The notes beneath the pieces are model-generated. The model had not been told where the DNA came from and searched no databases. It saw only the letters and a program-made list of their open reading frames with translations. Of a DNA stretch of 64,000 nt, positions 12,098-21,638 are shown piece after piece (the stretch's first letter is position 1; every line of letters begins with the position of its first letter). The position numbers were made by a program, and so were the translations under genes. This DNA is from Immersiella caudata (lineage: Eukaryota; Ascomycota; Sordariomycetes; Sordariales; Lasiosphaeriaceae): NCBI GenBank assembly GCA_030512335.1, contig JAULSU010000003.1, positions 2,542,001-2,606,000 on the forward strand, in the 5' to 3' direction.

Positions 12098-14399
12098 CCT
12101 TGTGCCCGGGCGCGGTCGTACCTATTGGCAGCAGCGGGCGCTGAGCGGGAGGCGACGGGGGACAGGGACAGGACCACACAGGGTGAGTTGCGGGAACGAT
12201 TGGGGATCGGAGAGGCCAGGTCGGGTGAGGAGAAGGGGCACCGGAAAGCCCGCAAAAGGGCGCAACCGGGGTGTTGCGCAAGCAGCAGGGCCCGTTTAGG
12301 TCCAGGAGCCGCTGGAGTCTGCGACGGGGAAGGAGCTCGAGCTGAGAGCGGGTGGCGGGGACGAGGCGACTCCGGTAGAGGCGCGACAGCTAGGTTCGCA
12401 GGTTTGCCAACCACCGCTACAACTGCGAAGGGGAGTTCACTGCGCGACGGGCTGCTGCTGCTGGATCATCAATGGAAGAGGATAGTCCGACGGTAGAGGA
12501 TCCAAGCAATCTGGAATCCGAAGGTGTCCAGAATCTAGTTTGGTCACCCTCGCGCTGCATGCACGAGGATTGGTTGGCAGGCAGGGGACAGGGGGCTTGC
12601 GTTCAGAAAGGGGGCTGTGCTCGCAGCTCTCCACCAAGAACCCGCGAACAGCTTGAGGCTTGCTGAATCTCGACGGCGTCGAATGCCCTGGTGACAAACG
12701 AAGGGTTGCGTTCCCTCTGTCGAGCTTTGCCGAGCAGCGTTGGACTTGCGGCGCATATCACCCCAATTGGCACAGTGACTCCTCAGCCTGGCGATTGCCA
12801 AGACGGCTTTGCTCTGCGGCTGGCTGGGCTAGGGGGGCACCAGCAGCGCCTGCCTCTTCCACGAGGGAGTGCCAAGTCTACCTACTGGTTGTGGGAGGAT
12901 CCGCAATGTAAATCCAGCTATACCGTCTCCGGTATCAATCACTTCGACAGGTTGTTGGATTGTGCCGCTTATAGGGGCTTGGTTTGGGGTATTCGAGCGC
13001 GGGACTGCGAAAAGGGACCTCGTTGCCCCCTCTGAGGAAGCAAGACAAACGCATTGATTCGCCCCTAAAGAACAACTTGATCTAAGCAGGTTATTTAGTA
13101 TTTTTGTGCTTTGCCAACTCGCAAAAGCTGCACGCTCCAAATAGCCAAGCTATAGAGCGCTGCAAGCCCTATGAGGGAATGTGCATCTCGTGCATTTTGG
13201 CTGTTCATTATTCTAGACAGTTCAGTATTGCTGAGGAGCCCCACCAGCGTCGCTCTCCAGCAGAGTTTCGAAAAAGATATCTAGCAGGCCAAGCCGCACT
13301 TCTTGATTCCCGTCAGTCTCACTAGGTACTAAATCCACCAAGAGGCAAGGAGGTCAGCATCAGATGCTCTCCAACCCACCCATAAAGCTGTGCCCAGTGG
13401 AACGGATACCCAAGTTGGCGGAGAACCATGAGGTGGAATGGCAAAGGGAGAAGCGGTGAGAAACAAGGGAAGGTATCATCAGCTCTTTTGGAAATCTGCA
13501 ATAATTGGAGTATTTTGCATCCCAGGGATCCATAAGCAAAACACGGATATCTTGTCTGCAAGTAGGCTGTAACAAAAGCATAGTGTTCCGCGCGTGAGAG
13601 CTCCATGTGGTTCGCGGTGGGGTCCACCCGTTTGAGCTTCTGTGATCACCTACAGCGTCTAATTATAGTAGCGGATAGTTAGTTGCTTGGCGAGTGGCCG
13701 TAATTCTGCAGCTGGACGAGTTCTGGCCAACGAGAGGTACGTTCAGCTCCGTGTGAGATGTATATTGAACCCGTGCTGGACTGCGCCAAACAGCGGAGTC
13801 CCTTTGCTTTCTCAGGAACCGAGCACCAAGTAACAATTTAGCTCCAGTGCTGGGCATCTTGATGGCTACCAAGATCCAGGTGCCTGACCCATAGGGCTGT
13901 GACCCAGCGCGCACTGGCTCTTTGCGAAATCCCTTCCTTTGACCACTCAAACGGAGCCAGCTGCCATATTAGAGACGACGGATCACAACGGCGGGTCAGC
14001 AGTGCAGGTACTAGCGCATCTAGATGAGATCTTCAGATGGCATTCCAGAGACAAATGCTGAGAGACCAGGGTTCGATATCTACCTTCATCAGAAGCCAAG
14101 TGCGAGACGAACGCACTACATGCTGGAGCTCAGCCGCACTCCGACGACACCGCAACTGACCGTCAGGCCTGCGACCAGACCGGTAACTAGGACGGACGAC
14201 GTGTCCTGCGCTGCTCCGCATCGCTCCGGGACGCAAAGGAAGGAAAGAAGAAAGCCGGGGTTTTCAGCGCACCGTCGCCTCGACCTATTTTGGGATTGCC
14301 GGGACAAAACTCCTCGATGTCGAGAAGCTTCAGCTCACCGTCTTCGACCACACTTTCTTGGTCTGACCACTCTGGATTAGGAGCCATTCATCACCGTCC
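12098..14399. other. 2.3-kb intergenic region
   Basis: The first few hundred bases are the leader and promoter of the Gln-rich gene (-). I read both strands for motifs and recognised no intact gene. A 67-codon frame on the - strand from 14387 (MAPNPEWSDQESVVED...) has a reasonable composition but no family match, and it abuts the GNAT pseudogene head to head. Confidence 0.35.
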
Positions 14400-15028
14400 A
14401 TGGCTTCCCCAAATCCTACTCTCTTCACCCGCCGACTACGGCTCGTTCCGCTGTCGGACGCGCATCTGGAGCACGAAATCGGGCTCGATTCTGATCCAGA
14501 ACCCAATTTGTTGGTAACGGAAAGCCCCACTCCCGGGAACACGTTGAGCACTTACATCATGACCGCATAGCGAGAGGATTGGACGTCCCCGGCTTGGGTT
14601 TCTGGGCTGGGTTCCACCGCTCCAGCTCGCGCGCCTTGCCGGGCCTAGAGGCGGTAAGGAAGGACGGGTTTGTCGGTATTTGGATCCTAGCGCCTCCAAA
14701 ACTCAGCCGTGAGGGGCCGATGGGAGGACAGGCCTAGCTGGAGTACCGCTTGATGAGAAAGTACTGGCGGCAAGGCCTTACCAAAGAGGGGTCTCAGGAG
14801 TTGTTGAGGTATGGCTTCCAGGATCTCGGCTTGGAGAGGATTTTTGGGCGGACAATGGCTGTCAACCAATCCAACCGAGCAACAAGGGAGAGTGTCGGGA
14901 TGAAGTTTTAGAGGACGTTCCACGAGGAATTTGACGAGATAATTCCGGGTTCGGAAGACGGTGAGGTTGAGTATGCTATCACCCATAAGGAGTGGCAGGC
15001 GATGACGCAGGCCCCCGAAAATCCGTGA
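14400..15028 (+). pseudogene. decayed GNAT-family N-acetyltransferase
   Basis: The relic reads as a single GNAT protein of about 210 residues. It starts MASPNPTLFTRRLRLVPLSD in one frame. It shifts frame near 14502-14507, where about four bases seem to be missing, and continues as GKPHSREHVEHLHHDRIARG, then GLGFWAGF, DGFVGIWIL, YRLMRKYWRQGLTKEGSQEL, LERIFGRTMAVNQ and GEVEYAITHKEWQAM, ending at TGA 15026. Two in-frame TAG codons, at 14735 and 14909, interrupt it. The core (acetyl-CoA loop region RQGLTKEG, then the AVN..S..SVGM segment) is the standard GNAT order found in acetyltransferases of the ribosomal-alanine/antibiotic-resistance type. Introns could not be placed to remove all three lesions. 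Both TAGs could come from CAG by C-to-T change, consistent with RIP but not proof. Calling it dead is an inference. Confidence 0.8.
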
Positions 15029-16179
15029 GACGCACCCTTCCCGTAGGATGGAACTCATCAGTAGCCTCATCCATGCGCCCTGGTGATGGATCGGCATCGA
15101 TGGCCAGGCTGCTGGCGGACCGGCGCGTGCTAGTCTTCGCCGAACCACCTTTCCGGTTTGGCCTGTGATGCAACGTTATTCCGTTCCAGAACAACCAGTC
15201 GAAAAGCTGAGGAGGAGGTGGGTTTCGGCAAATAGCTGTTTTTCAGCGCCATGCATCCACAGAAAACAGTGCGTTTAATGCTCAGCCGCCAACTTTCTTT
15301 TCAGATTGTCATCCTGTGTCGTGCGAGCGCTTCTCGATGTTGCGGAATGTGGCACAAACCGCCTTCCCAAAGGGAAATATGAGAGGGGGCGTCATGATTG
15401 GTCAAAGGTGGAGATAGGCACGAAGGCCTCCTCTCCCTTCGCAACTTCCTCAACCAGTGGCGATTTGCGCCCTGTCGAATGGGAAATGCTGCCTTGATTC
15501 CGCCTCTTCGAACTAAACCGAGGACCCGGAATTGCGTGGAACTGCAGTCTTTTTGGTACCAATGCTGGATTAGAACAGCCCCTGTCGCTCTATGTGGCTC
15601 TGTCCAGTCACAGGAGTTTCCTGGCAGTAACCACCCAGCTCACAGGACAGAGCACCCAACGCGAGTGCCTCGGACAGATTTGTATCTTGTGTCTGGAATG
15701 GCACCTCCTCACCTGCCGTGTGTTCTTTTTGATCGGGTCCTCATATTTCGCTACGTGCCGTTAAATCCTACAGCCCAGTTCTCAGACATGCGATGTTGAA
15801 GTAGCCATTGTCCCCGATCCATCCAAATTCCAACTTCGTCCGCGTCTCGTGCCAAAGCGTATCTGTTTTCCTATCTGATTACATATCTGCCTGCGTGCCC
15901 TACCTTCCTCGGTGGCAGGCTCAATTTTGTTCCATCTCTTGCCATTGACCAGCAGCGGTCAGCGTCCACCTCACTCGGGGCCGGCAGTCACTCGCTCCTC
16001 ATGTACAGTCATCAGGTGATTCAATCGGATTGATATTTCGCTCCTTGCGCCATTCACACTACCCATACCATTGGTATAAGGAGGGTCGTCGTCAACAACC
16101 CACTCACCACAACGTTGGCACTCATTTCGCACACCAACATCACTACACAATACTTTGATCAAGATTCCAATCAAACACG
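15029..16179. other. intergenic region upstream of the small secreted-protein gene
   Basis: No gene recognised. A TATAAG at 16075-16080, about 105 nt before the next ATG, is a candidate core promoter element. Confidence 0.35.
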
Positions 16180-16786
16180 ATGATGTGGTTCTTTATATTC
16201 TTCTGGACGGTGGCAATGGCCTCGTTTGTGACGGTCATGCCACGTCACCAGACTCGCGGAGCTTTCAGTGCGAAGGGCCTCATCGAGAAGCAGTGGAAGA
16301 TCACCAACATGAAGCTCTTGGCAACACTCAACTTCAAGCCCTACGAGCTCACCAATGTGCGACTGGAGTGCGATGCCGATCCCGATAGGTTCACACCCAG
16401 CAATTATACCTGCGGACTCACTTGTAAGTCTGACATTTTGGTGTGAGGGAGAGATTTGGGCTGACCAGAATGAAACAGTCGACTGGGCTGACCCCAATTC
16501 TGTCAAGTACAATAACGTTTCGTCAACCACATGCAAATCTACCTGGAACTGGTGGGTCAATACTACGATTGGCGGAGATGAAAATCCCCTGGATGTACCC
16601 TATACGGCTTGCTGGCAAGACGAGCGGACCTACTTTGCCATGAGACTCATGGCGTTTTACGATCCTGGAAACTTCACTCTTCAACTGGCGCGCAGCTATC
16701 ATGACCCAGAGTAAGTCTAGCCACAGCACTCGGTTGTGTGTGCAGCTCTGACCATCCCCAGTAACTTCACGGCACCTTGGGACTAG
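16180..16786 (+). CDS. small secreted cysteine-containing protein (effector-like)
   Basis: Function unknown. The N-terminus MMWFFIFFWTVAMASFVTVM is a strong signal-peptide candidate. The mature part has four cysteines (LEC, YTC, TTC, TAC contexts) and several N-glycosylation sequons (NYT, NVS, NTT, NFT). Exon 1 is 16180..16423, the intron is 16424..16478 (GTAAGT..ACAG), and exon 2 is 16479..16710. A second GTAAGT donor at 16711 and a CCCCAG acceptor at 16761 give a third exon 16762..16786 ending DNFTAPWD, 166 aa in total. If that last intron is not removed, the frame stops at 16714 after HDPE. A second start Met is adjacent. No homologous family recognised; size and cysteines fit the secreted-protein class of fungi. 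Confidence 0.65.
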
Positions 16787-16833
16787 TATGTGCGATTCCT
16801 GCTGTTTTTTGCCCCTTTAGTCTTTTTACCCTG

Positions 16834-16883
16834 ATGTCTCAGGAGGCAGAGGAGGAGTTACCTCTTCAGACCTCCTGAGACAT
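16834..16883. repeat. perfect 13-bp inverted repeat (hairpin)
   Basis: ATGTCTCAGGAGG (16834-16846) pairs perfectly with CCTCCTGAGACAT (16871-16883). Inside, AGAGG (16848-16852) pairs with CCTCT (16861-16865) around an 8-nt loop. It lies just downstream of the small secreted-protein gene, probably in its 3' UTR or just past it. Confidence 0.85.
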
Positions 16884-17554
16884 GCAACCATTGTCCTAAA
16901 ATGGAAGATAGTAGCTGACATCGGTCACCAAGCCCTACTACCTTTGCCCAGCCGACATTTGCCTTGCCCAAAGAAGACGGAAGCTGGAGGAGCATTGTCC
17001 GCCTCGACCCGGGCCCGATTGAAGCTCCGATCATCGGCTTGTCCAACTGATTATTTGCCTCGGGCACAAAGCATGCCCAGGCGATCTACAGGCTGGCTGC
17101 TGGACTTACCGCTGGAAGACAGGGAAATTGCCCATTCTGCGGGCTCATGGTGGGATGTATTTCATATTTCTGGAAGATTGGGCATATATTCGCAGGGGGC
17201 CGCCTGGTAGTTGCTCAAAAAAGGGGAATGTGACTGCATGTCTTGGGCGGAATCTCTGCAGATGCCGATAGAAAATACACAGAGCTGACACACTAGCACG
17301 TGTGTTTGAGAGACTCAGATTACCAAGTCTCACCCATCCTCAAGAAAGGTGCTCTTAATGCGCCATTAGGGTTCAAGGTAAAGGTTGGACACTAGCCCAA
17401 GCCTGTTGATATGGATCCAAGTTCCCTCAGTCACAACGCGGACGCGCAAGACAACCACACCCACACCCGTCATACAAAGACTGATCTACACAACCCGTCT
17501 ATTTTATTGGTTTTACCTCTTATGTACAGCACCGCCCCATCCACCACTACCCTC
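16884..17554. other. intergenic region, nothing recognised
   Basis: 3' side of both the small secreted-protein gene (+) and the NDUFS6 gene (-). No ORF with family signatures and no RNA gene seen. Confidence 0.35.
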
Positions 17555-18204
17555 TCAAAGAGGATACGACGTCTCCGGAAAAGACTCCAAGTGTTTCCGG
17601 TGATGCTCGTTCGCCTGCAGCCCGCCTGTTAGCCCACCGCCTCTGAGGCTCCTCGTTCCTGCAAAAACTTACAAAAGGCAGTCCGCAATAGCCGCACGTG
17701 CAGATCTCCGGCTTGTCCGTATTGATAAAGATCCTGGGATGGCCTGCAGCGCCGCCGCCGGCGCCGCCATCGCAAGCAACGATGCGGTCGTGCGTCCAGC
17801 GCACCGGCTCCTTGTGAATGAGCTCCATGGCGGAGTACGGTTGTGGCTGTATCCATGAACGTCAGCTTGCCGCCCTCGCATGCTCCTCCTCCTGCTGCTG
17901 CTGTTTGAGCCCGGATGCCACCACCCACCTGCATGCTGTAGTCCGTCTGCTCAAACCGTGGACCGGTCATTGCCTCAGACCGGGGCCTCTGGCTGCGCGA
18001 CCAGACACCCTCACGATTGGGAGCCTGCTTGACGGGCGCGGCCAGGGGCTCCTCGCCGGCAACCTGGGGAGGTGTAGCTTCCTTCTCGGTCTTGGCCACA
18101 CCCGGGCCCAAGTTCAATTGGCGGGTAGTGGAGGTGAATGTGCGCTGAGCGAGCGCACATCGGCGCGACAGGCTGCGAGCCACCTGTAGTCGCGAGGCGT
18201 ACAT
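17555..18204 (-). CDS. NADH:ubiquinone oxidoreductase subunit NDUFS6 (zinc-binding)
   Basis: Mitochondrial complex I accessory subunit of the peripheral arm (13-kDa human NDUFS6 family). Exons are 18204..17929, 17846..17673 and 17614..17555, giving 169 aa. The N-terminus MYASRLQVARSLSRRCALAQ is basic, amphipathic and free of acidic residues, as expected of a mitochondrial presequence. The C-terminal zf-CHCC domain shows Cys117, His128 (GHPRIFINTDKPEICTCGYC), Cys143 and Cys146 as probable zinc ligands. The last exon follows GCTAACAGG and a CTGCAG acceptor and reads ANEHHRKHLESFPETSYPL, a typical fungal end. An upstream in-frame start at 18288 exists but would bury the presequence. Divergent from the MPP6-like gene. 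Confidence 0.93.
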
Positions 18205-18600
18205 GGCTTCAATGTGTGGCGGTGGTGGTGCGAGGAACCTCGTCGTTGGCGGGGAGCTTCGACGAGTGGTATGGAACAGCGACGTCAATTGAGCTGGATG
18301 TTGTAGAGCTGACGGGTAAACTTCGGAGAGCGGACGGCCCCCAAGCGGCTAGCTGAGATGGCCCGTGCGGAAGCAAGGGTTGCTTGGCTTTCAGGACTTT
18401 GCAAACATTTATTATTTGAGAGCTCGATTTCAACACCTGCGGCCAGCCTTTGTTTGGGCTGCACAGCTTGTGAACGTCAGCATACCGATCGGTCTACCCA
18501 GCGCTTCCCTTACCGCTTGGAACAGCAAAAAAAATAGGTCGAGGGATCGTTTTTTCGCTAACCTCAGTTGAGGCGATTGCCGTGCTCAGCACTCTCAAAT
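18205..18600. promoter_or_regulatory. divergent intergenic region, NDUFS6 / MPP6-like
   Basis: 396 nt between divergent start codons; must contain both promoters. No distinct element recognised. Confidence 0.4.
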
Positions 18601-19520
18601 ATGGCACCGTCAGTTCCGCCCTCTATGCCAGAGAGGTCGACACCGAAAACCATGTCGTCCCGCCTCATGACAATGAAATTCATGCAGCGTGGTGCAGCAC
18701 AGGCCGCTGCCGAAGCCAGCTCCCCATCAACGCCAAAAACCGAGGATGAGGGCTCGGCATCCAAGAGACGGAAGACATCACACAAGTCGGCGCCACCAAC
18801 CCCGACGCCCACTGTGCCTATCTACGACCAGAAGGCGATTCAAGCGGCTATCGAAGAGGAGGAAAAGAAGAGGCTAGTCGCTATTGAAAAGCGCGCCGCT
18901 GAGCTGGGCGATTCGCACTGGGTTCTAGACACAGCTTCTGCCCCTCCCCCCAAGAATGGCACGCGTCTTCCTCTCAAAGTAGTCCAGGTTGGGTTCGGCC
19001 AGATTGACTATACAGGCACGTTGGATGATTTCGACACACTCAGGACGGTCGACAATTCGGCCAAGGCTCGTTTCCAGTTCAACATGAGGCAGTCCAAGGC
19101 AGGTTGAACTTTTATCCTACAGGAGCCTATCTGCTCATGCCTCTGACGTATGATATACAGAAAGACAAGGACGATGGCGATGATGACAGTGATAACGACA
19201 CTGACTCCTCTGGGAATGCGTCTGAGGATGGCGAAGTCTCTTCCGACTCCAAAAACGAGCCGGATCGTGGTCGTCAGCATGCCGAGACGACGCCGAGCAA
19301 CAAGAAGCGAGCCCGACCCAGCATCTCTGCTAGGAGAAGTGAGGAGCGGAAGAAGGCCCAGGAGTTTGCAGAGAAGCGTCGGAAGAAGGAAGTCAACCTG
19401 AACAGACTGACCTCGATCTCAGGGGGAGGCTCACAGACTGTCCAAAAGCCCACCTTCTCTTGCCACAGCTGCGGCAAGCCCGGCCACAAAGCTGCAGACT
19501 GCCCTAAGAAGCGCTGGTAG
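18601..19520 (+). CDS. MPP6-like nuclear exosome cofactor with C-terminal zinc knuckle
   Basis: The MPP6 family binds RNA and links the nuclear exosome with Rrp6 and Mtr4 in rRNA processing and surveillance. The N-terminal signature MSSRLMTMKFMQRG (about residues 18-31) and the later HWVLD match MPP6. A charged, Ser-rich middle follows, and the protein ends with a CCHC zinc knuckle, CHSCGKPGHKAADC, like those in RNA-binding proteins. Exon 1 is 18601..19098 and exon 2 is 19161..19520, giving 285 aa. The intron (19099..19160, 62 nt) starts with GC (AAG|GCAGGT) and ends TATACAG after CTCTGAC. No GT donor keeps the downstream frame open with a normal intron size, so it is read as a GC-AG intron. 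The zinc knuckle fused to MPP6 differs from the short human protein. The ATG at 18601 follows an in-frame open stretch without other ATGs. Confidence 0.82.
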
Positions 19521-21621
19521 GGGGCCGCGTACCGAAGCCATTTTACCCTGCTCGCTGGCTCCCCACCTCAACATATTAGGTACCTGTATGCCGATACGAT
19601 CATTAGGTATCTGGGTTGCTTTATTCCTTAGTGTGTTGAGGAAAGGGGCGAGATGATGATCCCTAGCGATGCATCGCATCGCGGCGATTCTTGCTGTTTC
19701 TAGGTTCACGTCCGACCATGGCACGCCGGCAGAGCGTACTGCCTCGAGATCTCGCTCAAGCGGGGCGAAGCTTTCCGTACCTGTTTTCTTTAACCTACCC
19801 GCCTTCTGGGGATCTGAGGAATGGCTCATTGGCAGGCTGGCCGGTTGTTGGCTCTATCCTACGCGAGTCACAGCTTGGCCGAGTTTGTTTCCAGCAAACC
19901 CAGCCGAGGCCTGCCCTGCCTACACATAGGATTCCTACGTCAGGTCTACATGGAAGGGAGGGAACTTCCCGTCCCACATGCTAAGCCGGCCCGATGCTAG
20001 TAGAAGGCCCCTCGCAAAGACACCGCCCCGGATTGGCGATGAGACCGGGAATATACCTGACATGAGAAAGGCCGAGATGGATGTGGGGAGAGGGGCAACG
20101 TGTGACGAGGTTGCATGAGGACGGCACAATGGAGCGAAGAGGCGTAGAAGGCGAACCGAAATGCCTCGCATCGAGAGGCAAGCGAGGATCATTGGCTCGG
20201 GAAATTGAAGGTAGTTGAGCGGTCTTTCTGGACGCAGCGTACCGGGCACTACGCCGGCGAAACACCGTGGGACTACTACGTGTTCGCTATGGGGATGTTT
20301 GGTTGTTTTGACTAGGAGGCGGCAAGGGAGTGTAGTTGATGTGGAAGTCCCAGAGATGGCTACATGCAGGGCGGTCCTTTTTAACCGTCCAGATACTAAC
20401 TCCCGCCCGGTAGGAGAACCCGGCGAAAGCCTCAGTGTGTCTACGAGGCGTCAGTCACTCCTTATAGCATGGCAGCAATGGTGAAACAAGACAAGAAATA
20501 AAAGAGGTATTCCCACTTGCTTCAACCGTGCCGCCCCTCCTTACCTGGATAAAGTGTTGCGAACCCTGGGCTGGAGGGATTGTCTGGTGTTCCGACATGG
20601 CGGCTCCCGCAAATAAGCAAGTGGTTGAGAAGGGGGCCAAAATGGAGGCGACACCTGGGGTGGCTGTACGCAGGCATACAAGACCCCGGTGTGTGGCTAT
20701 AGCTAGAGGGTGCCTCCTGGGAGGGTGTGTGATCCTCGGGATGCGGCCATGGAAGCTTCCATTGCCAGTCCCTGGCTTTGACAGAGGATGTGTTTGGCGG
20801 CCCGAAGTCCGTCCTCGTCTGAGAGCTAGATGTTGGCTGGTCTTCGGCGATGACCGACGGGCAGATCCTTGGCTCGCCTGCCGACGGTAGTCTTGCCCTG
20901 GATCCAGCCGCACCAGCTATATTTGCTGACGTTGTCGTAAACTGCTGGAAAGCTAGCAGCGTATTATCTTCACCTGGGGGCAGCTTTGGCAAGCGCCCAG
21001 GCGAGGCGGAGAAGGCAATGTGGAAAAGTTGCCCCCCAATGCTGAACCGCATCCCCGTCACGCAGCATTCCTCCTCCAAGTGAGCTAGTAGTCACCATTC
21101 CAACAGGCAGGTATGTCGCGTCATCTTTTGCATTTCCTCAGATCGCCTCCTGCAGCGCAGGGCCGGGGGGAGATGGGGGGTCGCAAGAGATGCATGAACG
21201 GCCGTGCCCTCCCTCCGCCGGCAATACTTGGGGCTATGACCTTGCCGCCTATTCCCGATTCAGGTACAACGTGTTGCGGCACTTGGCTGCAAAGGGGGAG
21301 GTTGGGAGTCAGGGGCCGGAAGGTTGTTGAAAATCGAAGGTAGGGCCGACGTTAGATCCGAAGCCCTGCTAGGTCGTCGCCATACAAAGGGGGCTAAGAA
21401 GCGGCTCATCAGCTGTAGCCATAACCAGAGGCAAACATGGCTGCGGGAAGGGTGTGATGTCAGGTGCGGAGCGCATCTACCTGCAAAGGAAAATCAGCCG
21501 GGGAGGGAGCGACCCAATTTCAAGCCTTTTCTGGTTCGGCTCGGGCTGGAGCTGCGGTACGATGGAATATAGGGCAGATGTATACTGTACCATTCTGTTT
21601 GGACCACGATGCGGCCGTCGG

Positions 21622-21638
21622 GTAGGTAGGCTACCTAC
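21622..21638. repeat. inverted repeat GTAGGTAG-G-CTACCTAC
   Basis: Two perfect 8-bp arms around one base. The same AGGTAG/CTACCT word recurs in the gap, for example near 22520 and 24630. Confidence 0.7.

Noticed and set aside
11450..12496. 348-codon + strand ORF with poly-Leu
   Set aside because: Antisense of CAG tracts in the Gln-rich gene; no conserved content.
14050..14090. tRNA-like B box (GGTTCGATATC)
   Set aside because: The T-arm stem does not pair and no A box or acceptor stem lies at the right distance.
14187..14387. 67-codon - strand ORF starting MAPNPEWSDQESVVED
   Set aside because: Composition is protein-like, but no homology, no continuing exon, and its start lies 13 nt from the GNAT relic's start.
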